A stretch of DNA of 64,000 bases, from the NCBI GenBank assembly GCA_946528555.1, contig CAMMYS010000029.1:1-64000 (forward strand), in the 5' to 3' direction. Both the position numbers and the translations under genes were made by a program. Below the pieces are notes generated by a model that saw only the letters and a list, made by a program, of their open reading frames with translations, did not search any database and was not told the origin of the DNA. The number at the start of each line of letters is the position of its first letter. The first letter of the stretch is position 1. Origin of the DNA: an uncultured Mycoplasmatota bacterium (GTDB lineage Bacteria > Bacillota_I > Bacilli_A > RF39 > UBA660). Below, one piece after another: positions 35,964-44,025 of the stretch.

Positions 35964-36546
35964 TTTAATTAAAAATATAGAAGATGGAAATTTAGTAATT
36001 GTGCCTACTGATACTGTTTATGGTATTTCATGTGACGCTACTAATAAAGATGCTATTGAAAAAGTATTTATAGCTAAGCAAAGAGAACAAAAACCATTAA
36101 TAGTTATGGTATCTAATTTAGAAATGCTAAAAAGATATGTTAAAGATATTAATGATTTAGAACAAAAATTAATTGATAAATATTGGCCTAATACTTTAAC
36201 AATATTATTTAAAAAGAATGATAATTTATTAGAAGAAATAACTTGTGGTAGTGAATATGTTGGTATTAGAATGCCAGATAATAAATTATTATTAGATTTA
36301 ATGAATAAAATTAATAAACCAATTATATCTACTAGTGCTAATATATCTGGATCTAGTGTTATTACAAATACTAGTTTAATTGAACCAGAATTAAAGGAAT
36401 ATATATCATATGTATATGATGATGGTGAAAAAACTAATGTTGCTTCAACATTAGTTAAAGTAGAAGATGGTAAAATAAAGATACTTAGAGAAGGTATTCT
36501 TTCTAGTAAAATAAAAGAAGATTTTAAAGATTTCATAAGTGAATAA
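35956..36546 (+). CDS. tsaC: Threonylcarbamoyl-AMP synthase (TsaC/YrdC domain)
   Basis: 196 residues, a YrdC domain only, without the Sua5 C-terminal extension. Motifs are PTDTVYGISCDA, KQREQKPLIVMV and STSANISGS. It makes threonylcarbamoyl-AMP for the t6A modification at position 37 of ANN-decoding tRNAs. It is coupled to prs by an 8-base overlap. Confidence 0.93.
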   Translation: MNDLIKNIEDGNLVIVPTDTVYGISCDATNKDAIEKVFIAKQREQKPLIVMVSNLEMLKRYVKDINDLEQKLIDKYWPNTLTILFKKNDNLLEEITCGSEYVGIRMPDNKLLLDLMNKINKPIISTSANISGSSVITNTSLIEPELKEYISYVYDDGEKTNVASTLVKVEDGKIKILREGILSSKIKEDFKDFISE

Positions 36547-36572
36547 AAGAACTATTAAATAGTTCTTTTTTT
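36546..36572 (+). terminator. Terminator after prs-tsaC
   Basis: AAAGAACTA / TAGTTCTTT stem overlapping the stop codon, followed by seven or more T. Confidence 0.9.
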
Positions 36573-36601
36573 ATGAAGCACATTTTCATTTTTTTGTCAA
36601 A

Positions 36602-36629
36602 TTGACTTATTATTTGTAATTAGTATAAT
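36602..36629 (+). promoter_or_regulatory. Promoter of the DHH phosphodiesterase gene
   Basis: -35 TTGACT (36602-36607), 16-base spacer, perfect -10 TATAAT (36624-36629). Confidence 0.75.
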
Positions 36630-36670
36630 AGTGGTACCATTTTTAAATGGTGAGAGGAAGTATTTTAAAA

Positions 36671-37726
36671 ATGCTAGAAAAAGTAGCTGCTGAGGGAAGT
36701 AAAAAGAATAAAGAAGCCCTTGACAGGTTATTAAAAGAAAGTGATAGAGTATTCATAGTAGCTCATAATAGACCAGATATGGATGCAATTGGATCTGCTA
36801 TTGGAATGTCTCTTATCTGTAAAAAGAAGAAAAAGGAGTCTTATATAGTCTTAGATGACGATTTTGATAATGGAGAAGAGGTTGCTAGTAGAACAATTAA
36901 AGCAACTAAGAATGAATTTAAATATATCAGAGCAAAAGATCTTAACAGTTTATTAACAAATAATAGTTTAATGATTGCTCTTGATGTTAATCAAGAACCT
37001 AGAATGGCAACAAAAAATCATTTAGATAGATTTAAAAGAGTATATATAATTGATCATCATAAAACAGATGCAACAACTATTAAATCTAACTATGCTTATA
37101 TAGAAGAAAGATTATCTAGTGTTTGTGAGGAAATAACTAGATTAATTGGATTATATGGTGTTAAAATAGATAAAACACATGCTAACTATTTATTAGCAGG
37201 AATAATGTTGGATTCTTTTACATTAAACTTTGATAGTGATGCAATGTTTAGTGCTGTATCTAAATTAATTAATAAAGGTGCTAAAACATCTGAAGCAAAA
37301 GCAATGTTTAGAGAATCTGTTGAAAACTTGAATTTTATAAGAGAAATATCAAGTAATGCAGAAATGGTTTCACAAAAATATGCTGTTACATATGATGTAA
37401 AAGATCCAAATAGAATTTTTAAAACAGAAGATTTAGCTAAAGTAGCAAATGATATGTTAACAAATGTTGATGCTCATGCTGTATTTGCTATTGGTTATAT
37501 TAATGAAGACACTTTATTTATTAGTGCAAGAAGTAATGGGGTAATAGATGTTTCTACTGTTATGCAACAATTTGGTGGTAGTGGACGTACAACAGCTGCA
37601 GCAGCTCAAATAAAAGGAGCAACAATAGAAGAAATATGTAATAAACTAAATCATATATTATTACCATATATGAAATTAGGACAAGAACCTCAAATGTCAT
37701 TAGAACTAACAAAAACAACTGATTAA
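36671..37726 (+). CDS. Stand-alone DHH/DHHA1 phosphodiesterase (GdpP-like catalytic part)
   Basis: 351 residues from ATG 36671; the in-frame ATG 36647 lacks an SD and would lie only about 11 bases after the predicted transcription start. DHH motifs: AHNRPDMDAIGSA, IALDVNQ, IIDHHKTD. The DHHA1 end has QQFGGSGRTTAAAAQIKG, most like the end of GdpP. GdpP proteins hydrolyse cyclic di-AMP and normally carry two membrane helices, a PAS and a degenerate GGDEF domain, all missing here. It could be a soluble c-di-AMP phosphodiesterase or an NrnA-type nanoRNase/pAp phosphatase. Confidence 0.85.
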   Translation: MLEKVAAEGSKKNKEALDRLLKESDRVFIVAHNRPDMDAIGSAIGMSLICKKKKKESYIVLDDDFDNGEEVASRTIKATKNEFKYIRAKDLNSLLTNNSLMIALDVNQEPRMATKNHLDRFKRVYIIDHHKTDATTIKSNYAYIEERLSSVCEEITRLIGLYGVKIDKTHANYLLAGIMLDSFTLNFDSDAMFSAVSKLINKGAKTSEAKAMFRESVENLNFIREISSNAEMVSQKYAVTYDVKDPNRIFKTEDLAKVANDMLTNVDAHAVFAIGYINEDTLFISARSNGVIDVSTVMQQFGGSGRTTAAAAQIKGATIEEICNKLNHILLPYMKLGQEPQMSLELTKTTD

Positions 37727-37739
37727 TCAGTTGTTTTTT
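37712..37739. terminator. Bidirectional terminator with both stop codons in the loop
   Basis: An 11-bp stem (AAAACAACTGA / TCAGTTGTTTT) with loop TTAA at 37723-37726; the loop holds the stops of both convergent genes. Confidence 0.92.
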
Positions 37740-39771
37740 CTTGATTATAAATTATTAAATGATGTTGACTTCTTGTACATGATACATAATATAAATATCT
37801 TTCATCATAAGTATATTTATTATCTTTTTCTGTATAAATAATTGTTGCATCAAATTCTAATCCTTTAGCCATATAAGATGGTAGAGTAACTAGTTTTCTT
37901 GAGAATGCTTTTGAATTATTTGCTATTAAGACTAAATCTTCAACATCTTTATGAAGCAATTTATATATTTTAGTTGCTTCAACATCAGTTTTAGTAATAA
38001 TAGCAATACTTCTATTATCTTTACTTAGATTATTTATATCATTAATTAATTGTTCTTTAAGATTATCTTCATTTCTAAACTCAACTGGTATTTTAGTATC
38101 TCTTCTAATTGCTGAAATTAAGTTTAATCCTAATATTTTATTTGTATGTTCAATTATTTCTGGACTAGATCTATATGTCTTAGTAAGTTCTATATAATTA
38201 GTACCATCTTTAAATACACTTTTTAAATCTTCAAGTGATTTATATTGATAATATGGATTTATTGTTTGATTAATGTCTCCAAGTATTGTAAATTTACTTT
38301 TCTTAAGTATCTTTTTTAGTAATATATATTGAAGTATATTATAATCTTGTGCTTCATCAATAATTGTTTGTTCTATTGAATAATCATTTCCTAAGAACAT
38401 CATTAAACTTTTCATATATACAAATAAGCAAGCATCTTCAAATGAAATACTTTTATCATCTAATCTATTTATATATGAATCTGGTAATTCTTTATGATAT
38501 GCATTTATAAATTCTTCACTTTTATAGAAGTTTTTATATATTTGTTTCATATCTATTGAGATATTTAATCTTTCTCTTAACCATTTTCTTATTTGTCTTT
38601 GTTTTGATTTATTTCCTTTAAATTCCATCTCAGCTATTTTAGTAGCTATTTCATCAATTCTTTCAAGTAATGGAATAGAGGAGTATCTTTCCTTTAAATA
38701 ATAATTTAGTTTTGATTTTTCTATATATAAATCATGATTTAATATTTCTTCTGTGAATGTAGCATTTTTTGTATAGTTTTTTATGTATTCTTCTATAACT
38801 GGTATTATTTCATTTGATTGTTTAAATTTAATTAAATCTACGTATCCTTCTTCATGTTTATAATATCTTTCTATAAATGAAGTAAATGTTTCAATTGATT
38901 TATATTCTGTTATATATGTCTCTAAGAAATCACTGAATGTTGTTTCTTTTGTATTTTCTTCACCAAGTTCAGGAAGTACATTTGAGATATATTCACTAAA
39001 TACTTTATTTGGTGCGAATATTAATACTTTATCACTTGTTAAGTTTTTAATCTTATAGAGTAGGAAAGCTATTCTATGAAGTGCTACTGATGTTTTTCCA
39101 GAACCTGCTATACCTTGAACTATTAAGTTTTTATCTTTAACATTTCTTATTATTGCATTTTGTTCTGTTTGAATAGTATTAACTATATTTTTCATATATT
39201 CATCAGTTTTATTAGCAAGAACTTCTTGTAATAATTCATCTTGAACATTTAGTTTTGAATCAAATACTCTTTTGATTTTTGAATCCTCTATAGTAAACTG
39301 TCGTTTATTGTGAAGATATCCTTTTATAATGCCTCCAGGTGCTTCATATTGTGCATCTCCTGATTCATAATCATAGAATACACTTGATATTGGAGCACGC
39401 CAATCAAAAATGATATTTTCATTCTCCTTAGTTAAGTACGTAAGTCCAATGTAGATATCATTTGTCCCTTCATCACTTTCAAATACAATCTTAGCAAAAT
39501 AAGGTGAGTTTTGTATTTTGTAAAGTTTTTTGTAATAGTTTGCTTTCATCTCTAAGTTATCAATTTCTTGATCATTGTTAGACATGATAGTTTTCATTTC
39601 TGTAGGATCTAGTTCAGCTCTAGTATCCCAAACAAATTTTTTAAATTCTTTTTGCTTTTCCTCATTATCGTAGAGGTCTTGTGCCAGTTCACTAATTTGT
39701 TCCCTCAAAAGTTTGGTTGTCAATTCTAAATGATGTGTCTCTTTTTTTAATTCTTCTTCACTTAAATTCAT
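37723..39771 (-). CDS. helD: HelD-like UvrD/Rep-family helicase (RNA polymerase recycling factor)
   Basis: 682 residues. An N-terminal coiled coil (about 1-110) precedes FDWRAPISSVFYDY, a signature of HelD proteins, then Walker A GIAGSGKTSVALHR at about 219-232, IDEAQDY (Walker B), GDINQTI, and TLPSYMAKGLEFD near the C-terminus. HelD uses ATP to remove stalled RNA polymerase from DNA. It has its own strong promoter on the minus strand and a consensus SD AGGAGG. Length fits the short HelD class. Confidence 0.92.
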   Translation of the reverse strand: MNLSEEELKKETHHLELTTKLLREQISELAQDLYDNEEKQKEFKKFVWDTRAELDPTEMKTIMSNNDQEIDNLEMKANYYKKLYKIQNSPYFAKIVFESDEGTNDIYIGLTYLTKENENIIFDWRAPISSVFYDYESGDAQYEAPGGIIKGYLHNKRQFTIEDSKIKRVFDSKLNVQDELLQEVLANKTDEYMKNIVNTIQTEQNAIIRNVKDKNLIVQGIAGSGKTSVALHRIAFLLYKIKNLTSDKVLIFAPNKVFSEYISNVLPELGEENTKETTFSDFLETYITEYKSIETFTSFIERYYKHEEGYVDLIKFKQSNEIIPVIEEYIKNYTKNATFTEEILNHDLYIEKSKLNYYLKERYSSIPLLERIDEIATKIAEMEFKGNKSKQRQIRKWLRERLNISIDMKQIYKNFYKSEEFINAYHKELPDSYINRLDDKSISFEDACLFVYMKSLMMFLGNDYSIEQTIIDEAQDYNILQYILLKKILKKSKFTILGDINQTINPYYQYKSLEDLKSVFKDGTNYIELTKTYRSSPEIIEHTNKILGLNLISAIRRDTKIPVEFRNEDNLKEQLINDINNLSKDNRSIAIITKTDVEATKIYKLLHKDVEDLVLIANNSKAFSRKLVTLPSYMAKGLEFDATIIYTEKDNKYTYDERYLYYVSCTRSQHHLIIYNQEKTTD

Positions 39772-39828
39772 TAATCCTCCTATAAAAATAAGTGTTACAT
39801 CCTGTATAAAATTAACGGTAATGACAAA

Positions 39829-39857
39829 ATATTATCAAATAAAAATAGTATTGTCAA
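39829..39857 (-). promoter_or_regulatory. helD promoter
   Basis: On the minus strand: -35 TTGACA (39857-39852), exactly 17 bases, -10 TAATAT (39834-39829). It is divergent from the next promoter. Confidence 0.85.
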
Positions 39858-39864
39858 CAATTTA

Positions 39865-39893
39865 TTGTCTAAAAATAATTAAAATGTTAAAAT
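39865..39893 (+). promoter_or_regulatory. Promoter of the paired membrane protein genes
   Basis: -35 TTGTCT (39865-39870), 17-base spacer, extended -10 TGTTAAAAT ending at 39893. Lies back-to-back with the helD promoter. Confidence 0.6.
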
Positions 39894-39911
39894 TAGTGTA
39901 GGAGAATAGAT

Positions 39912-40511
39912 ATGAAAGAGAGTTATTATGATCAATATATTAGTGAATTAAATAAATTGTATGAAATAAATCCTCAAAAAGCTGTTGATACATTAGCTGA
40001 TTCTGTAAAAAGAGTAAATAACAATCAACCATTGATGAAAAGGTTAGGTTTGGATGATAAAAAACTAGATAATTTTTTTGCAATATTATGTGCTTTATTA
40101 ACAATACCAGCTGTATTTATTTGTAATACAGAAGCTGGAGTCTTATTTGGATTGGTATTTTATTTAGCAGGGTTAATGATAGGAATTTTTGTCCCATATG
40201 CAGGACTAATATTTTTATGTTCACATGGAGGAATAGGATTTGTTTTCATATGCCAAGATGTTTTTGAAATAATTAAAACGAATCCAGCAATGAGCGATTT
40301 ATCTCATTCAGCTAGAAATCATTTATATTCAATTATCTTTGTATATGCAGCAGCTATATTATTAACTATATTACAGAGTGTTGTTCCAAAAGTGAGAGAG
40401 GTTAAATATATAAAAGCAATTATATCATTTTTATATTTAGCAGGGTTAGTGTTGATAAGATTAGTACCATATAAGTTAGGTGTATCACCATTATTCCCAT
40501 TGCTTGATTAG
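39912..40511 (+). CDS. Unrecognised multi-helix membrane protein
   Basis: 199 residues. A soluble N-terminal region of about 50 residues (short helices, YDQYISELNKLYEINPQKA) is followed by about five membrane helices. It resembles its downstream neighbour in plan: a 50-residue helical head ending near KK.., then a helix pair split by a Gly-containing turn (FYLAGLMIGI here, FFLAGYYVGT there). Probably tandem paralogues. Its stop codon is part of the next gene's SD. Confidence 0.7.
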   Translation: MKESYYDQYISELNKLYEINPQKAVDTLADSVKRVNNNQPLMKRLGLDDKKLDNFFAILCALLTIPAVFICNTEAGVLFGLVFYLAGLMIGIFVPYAGLIFLCSHGGIGFVFICQDVFEIIKTNPAMSDLSHSARNHLYSIIFVYAAAILLTILQSVVPKVREVKYIKAIISFLYLAGLVLIRLVPYKLGVSPLFPLLD

Positions 40512-40520
40512 GAGGTTAAT

Positions 40521-41111
40521 ATGAGTAGAGAATATTCAAAAAAAGATTATCAAATGTTATTAGCAGCTTATCAAGAAGCAAGAGAATTATATCCAAAAAA
40601 AGTTGAAAATGATGCTTATTATTCATTAATGCAACTAGGAAAAATAAGAGTAGAAGGATTAAAAAAGTTTGAAAACAGTTTATTTGGCATCTGCGCTACA
40701 GCAATTGGTATTATGAATATTATTTCAAGTTTTTTCTTAGGGCCTGCAGTAATTCCTATTGTTATATTTGGTTTTGTATTCTTTTTAGCAGGTTATTATG
40801 TAGGAACACAAAAAGATGGATTACTAGGTATATATGCTCATGGTTTAGTTGGCTTTTGTATAATGAATGGATATTCTATATTTACTATTTTTAATAATCC
40901 AATTATGAGTAGTAGACCACCAATTATTATTGGAGCATTGGCACTAGGATTTATAATTCAATTTATTGGCTTAATATATGCTGCATTATATAACTTTAGT
41001 GATACATTAAAAGGTAATATAATTAATAAAAATATTCCAATTATGATGGCAACTATAGCAACATTTATTTTCCAAGCAACAGCAATATTAATAAAAACAA
41101 ATATTTTATAA
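40521..41111 (+). CDS. Unrecognised multi-helix membrane protein, paralogue of its neighbour
   Basis: 196 residues: soluble helical head (1-50, YQMLLAAYQEARELYPKK) and five predicted membrane helices. Shares layout and local similarity with the 39912 gene product (head motif, FFLAG turn, HG(L/G)(V/I)GF segment: AHGLVGFC here, SHGGIGFV there). It starts 9 bases after that gene with SD TAGGAGG. No function is assigned. Confidence 0.7.
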   Translation: MSREYSKKDYQMLLAAYQEARELYPKKVENDAYYSLMQLGKIRVEGLKKFENSLFGICATAIGIMNIISSFFLGPAVIPIVIFGFVFFLAGYYVGTQKDGLLGIYAHGLVGFCIMNGYSIFTIFNNPIMSSRPPIIIGALALGFIIQFIGLIYAALYNFSDTLKGNIINKNIPIMMATIATFIFQATAILIKTNIL

Positions 41112-41139
41112 TAGAGGTATTATATACCTCTATTTTTTT
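41112..41139 (+). terminator. Terminator after the paired membrane genes
   Basis: TAGAGGTAT / ATACCTCTA stem with a three-base loop and seven T. Confidence 0.92.
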
Positions 41140-41142
41140 ATA

Positions 41143-41151
41143 TGATATAAT
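41143..41151 (+). promoter_or_regulatory. Extended -10 promoter before the 41169 gene
   Basis: TGATATAAT 17 bases before the start codon, immediately after the terminator; leader would be very short. Confidence 0.5.
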
Positions 41152-41168
41152 GTTTACAGGAGATTATT

Positions 41169-41813
41169 ATGAATAAAGATATAAAATATGTTGTTGAATC
41201 TTTAGAAATTCCACAATTAAAAAAACAATTACAAGAAGACAGAAAAAGATTATTTGAATTAAAATGTGAAATGTCTAGATTAACATTTGATAGGAATGTT
41301 GGTTTATATGCTTATTATGTAGATGAAATGGATTATTTAATAACAAAATTAGAAAATAACACTCCAGAGAAAGTAAAAGAGATAATGAGTCAAATAAAAC
41401 AACTTGAATTTCAAGCTATGCAATTAACTTCATATCCTGGAGTATGTGAATATTCAGCTTTAAGAGATGAATACTATGAATTATTATTAAAAAATGATTA
41501 TTATCTTGCTATTAATATGGGTTTAAGAGAAAGATTACCACATTTTGTAGAGATGCCTAAAATATATATAGAACAAAGTCATTTTGATTTTGATAAACAT
41601 ATTATTGATGGTTCACCATTAAAACCAATTGATGAAAATGATGCAATTGTTATTGATCCAACATATTATATGGAATCATTAAGAGATTATAGACATTTTT
41701 ATAATAAAGTTAGTTTTAAATATTTAGAACAATTATGTGAAGATTATTCATTTGATTTAGAAGGTAAAAGATTAGGAAAAGTAAGAATTAGAGGATTAAA
41801 AAAGAACTATTAA
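41169..41813 (+). CDS. Unrecognised cytoplasmic protein with helical N-terminus
   Basis: 214 residues. The first 100 residues are strongly helical and charged (likely coiled coil: LKKQLQEDRKRLFELKCEM), followed by a mixed region with Tyr- and Asp-rich segments. No signal, membrane helix or known motif. SD CAGGAG. Ends in a bidirectional terminator. Confidence 0.65.
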   Translation: MNKDIKYVVESLEIPQLKKQLQEDRKRLFELKCEMSRLTFDRNVGLYAYYVDEMDYLITKLENNTPEKVKEIMSQIKQLEFQAMQLTSYPGVCEYSALRDEYYELLLKNDYYLAINMGLRERLPHFVEMPKIYIEQSHFDFDKHIIDGSPLKPIDENDAIVIDPTYYMESLRDYRHFYNKVSFKYLEQLCEDYSFDLEGKRLGKVRIRGLKKNY

Positions 41814-41830
41814 TTTAATAGTTCTTTTAA
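41801..41830. terminator. Bidirectional terminator between convergent genes
   Basis: AAAGAACTATT / AATAGTTCTTT stem (41801-41827) containing one stop codon and next to the other. Confidence 0.85.
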
Positions 41831-42444
41831 TATATATTGAAATCTATATAATTATTCGAAAGATCATCAGGATCATATAATAAATCAACTTTATCTTTAG
41901 GAAAATTATCATCAAAGAATGGATGACTCATAAAAGTTTGCATTTCACCATTTATTTCATATTTAACTTCTAATGTACAAAACTTATAATTATGATTTGG
42001 AAAATCTCTAGTAATTACTTTATAAGGAAGATTCTTAACAAGTATTCCATTTCTAGCTAAATGATCATGTTTATAATTTCTTCTTTCATAAAATCTTTTT
42101 ATTATTTTAGGAGCTAATAATATGGTAGTGAATAGTATTACTCCAAACATAACTAATAAAATTGGAAACATAGGACTATATGTATTTTTATAAATATAAA
42201 AAACAAATATTATAAACATTATAACCATACCTATAAATACTTTTTTTAATTTCTTTTTATCTTGTTCTTCACGATATCTGTTATATTCACCATTATTTAT
42301 TTTTAATGTATAACCACCTTGTGGAGGTCTTGTTATAACAGTTGGTTTTTCAGGTTCATATTTTTTAAAATCTTTAGAACCGCATCCTGTGCAAGGACTA
42401 TTATTATCATCAGTTCTATTTCCACAATAAATACATTGATACAT
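41827..42444 (-). CDS. Zinc-ribbon membrane protein
   Basis: 205 residues. An N-terminal zinc ribbon (CIYCGNRTDDNNSPCTGCG, four Cys) is followed by a short linker, two membrane helices (about 67-85 and 90-110) and an 85-residue C-terminal domain (CTLEVKYEINGEMQTF, VDLLYDPDD) somewhat like DUF3592-type membrane-attached domains. SD is weak (GGTGAT). Downstream of the 42496-43948 pair on the same strand. Function unknown. Confidence 0.7.
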   Translation of the reverse strand: MYQCIYCGNRTDDNNSPCTGCGSKDFKKYEPEKPTVITRPPQGGYTLKINNGEYNRYREEQDKKKLKKVFIGMVIMFIIFVFYIYKNTYSPMFPILLVMFGVILFTTILLAPKIIKRFYERRNYKHDHLARNGILVKNLPYKVITRDFPNHNYKFCTLEVKYEINGEMQTFMSHPFFDDNFPKDKVDLLYDPDDLSNNYIDFNIY

Positions 42445-42495
42445 ATTATCACCAATTATATTTTACACTAAAAAAAGTGATAAATAAATACCACT

Positions 42496-43062
42496 TTATA
42501 TTTTATTTATTGCTCTATTAATTCTAGAACAATCACTATATGTAGAACTAATTGAACTATCAATCATAGTATCAATTTCTTCTAAACCCTCTAATTTATT
42601 TTTTAATCTTAAACTATATTCATATGAACTAGTAAAACCTGCTAATGATTTTCTAATTCCTTGTAATAATTCAGAAGAATCATCTTCTTTAATAAGTGAA
42701 GTTATTTTTTTAGATAATTCATTTATTTGAGTTCTTGACCAATTTAAACTTTTTTCAACTTTTTCTAAATCAGCTGTATCAAGGACATCAAATTCTTCCA
42801 TATAATCAATCATAGTTTGATTTCCGGCTATAAAATTATTTTCAACTATTTGACATAACAATTCTTCTTTTTCAAGAATAGTTGTAAAATAGCTTAATCT
42901 TTCTCTAACAGCATTATATCCTTCACCAGTTAATGCTTTTTTAGAATCATTTATAAATTCTGAGATAGTTAATCTAATATGTGAGATTTCATTTCTTACA
43001 TTTTCAAGTTTTCTTAAATTAGTAATATTACTATTTAATCTTTTTTTATTTATTCTAGTCAT
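42496..43062 (-). CDS. Helical protein resembling an LXG/WXG-type secretion partner
   Basis: 188 residues, almost all alpha-helical, without signal or membrane helix. The segment KKALTGEGYNAVRERLSYF followed by a long helix and then DTADLEKVEKSL resembles the N-terminal domain of LXG proteins of type VII secretion (L-x-G, an amphipathic helix, then LDxxxLE). No toxin domain is attached. It overlaps the upstream gene by 8 bases with SD AAGGAGG, so the two are coupled. The LXG link is a judgement by eye. Confidence 0.6.
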   Translation of the reverse strand: MTRINKKRLNSNITNLRKLENVRNEISHIRLTISEFINDSKKALTGEGYNAVRERLSYFTTILEKEELLCQIVENNFIAGNQTMIDYMEEFDVLDTADLEKVEKSLNWSRTQINELSKKITSLIKEDDSSELLQGIRKSLAGFTSSYEYSLRLKNKLEGLEEIDTMIDSSISSTYSDCSRINRAINKI

Positions 43063-43948
43063 TATTTAAATCCTCCTTTATAAAGAATGGATCTATTTCT
43101 TCAGAAGATATCATATTAGTTGCTAATGCTGAATCAACAGCAATTGATAAGTTTATATCTAGAACTCCATCATTATATGAAAAAGAAACGCCTCTACTAA
43201 CAAGATTTTTATATTTTTCACCGGCATAAGCTTCCATACAACTAATAACTTTTTCTTTTATTTTTTCAATTGTATCTTCATCATCAACTAATATAAAAAT
43301 ATTATATTTATTTACAATACCAGACTTCTTTTCAAAAACTATATCTGGTATTTCATATTCATTATTTGAATTTACAAAACTATCAAAAATTCTTGAAAGT
43401 GGAGAATTATAATAAAGAGCATATTCTTTTTGAAAATCATCTTTTGTATAAGTTCCACCTTGTATGCAAGGATTAACATTTGCTTTTGATAGAAAGAATT
43501 CATTTTGATTAGATTGACTATCTAATAATGAGTTTATATCACTTGTTAATAGATTTGAATCTAATAATTCTGATCTAATATCATAATCAAATATTAAACT
43601 TTTATCTAAGTTATTATAAGTTTCTTTTAACTCTAACATTCTATTAATTTCACTACTAATAATAGAATTAAGTTTAGTAAGAGAATTTAATAATTTTTCA
43701 GTACCATTCTTTTCAGTTTTTAAAAAAATACTGTTTCCTTTTATAACTATTTCATTTTCTGATTGAGCAGTTACTTCAACTTTTTCATTAGTAAAATCAT
43801 TTAACAAACCATTATCAGTATTACTTCTATATTTGTAGTCATATTGTCCAACAATATTATTAATTCTAGTTAAATTGTTTTCTAGATAATTTGCATCGTG
43901 CTTAACAATTTCATTTTCTAATGGTACTTCAGTTGGCATTCTTTTCAT
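43055..43948 (-). CDS. Unrecognised protein, operon partner of the LXG-like protein
   Basis: 297 residues from ATG 43948; the in-frame TTG 43960 would lie at or before the predicted transcription start given the -10 at 43965-43970. The protein is soluble and acidic: a helical first half (about 1-150) and a mixed second half (NIFILVDDEDTIEKIKEKV, then SFSYNDGVLDINLSIAVDS, which looks like a strand pair). No signal peptide. It is the first gene of a minus-strand operon. Function unknown. Confidence 0.65.
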   Translation of the reverse strand: MKRMPTEVPLENEIVKHDANYLENNLTRINNIVGQYDYKYRSNTDNGLLNDFTNEKVEVTAQSENEIVIKGNSIFLKTEKNGTEKLLNSLTKLNSIISSEINRMLELKETYNNLDKSLIFDYDIRSELLDSNLLTSDINSLLDSQSNQNEFFLSKANVNPCIQGGTYTKDDFQKEYALYYNSPLSRIFDSFVNSNNEYEIPDIVFEKKSGIVNKYNIFILVDDEDTIEKIKEKVISCMEAYAGEKYKNLVSRGVSFSYNDGVLDINLSIAVDSALATNMISSEEIDPFFIKEDLNND

Positions 43949-43964
43949 ATCTTTCACCAATATT

Positions 43965-43973
43965 ATTATAGCA
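43965..43973 (-). promoter_or_regulatory. Extended -10 promoter of the LXG-like operon
   Basis: TGCTATAAT on the minus strand, divergent from uvrB. Confidence 0.65.
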
Positions 43974-44025
43974 TATTATTTTTTTATAAAACATGATAAA
44001 ATATACATGTCAAAGGAAGGTATAT

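Noticed and set aside
36018..36536. 172-codon open frame on the minus strand inside tsaC
   Set aside because: It lies fully opposite tsaC, which has clear YrdC motifs, and shows no SD or known motif. Long antisense frames are common in AT-rich coding DNA.
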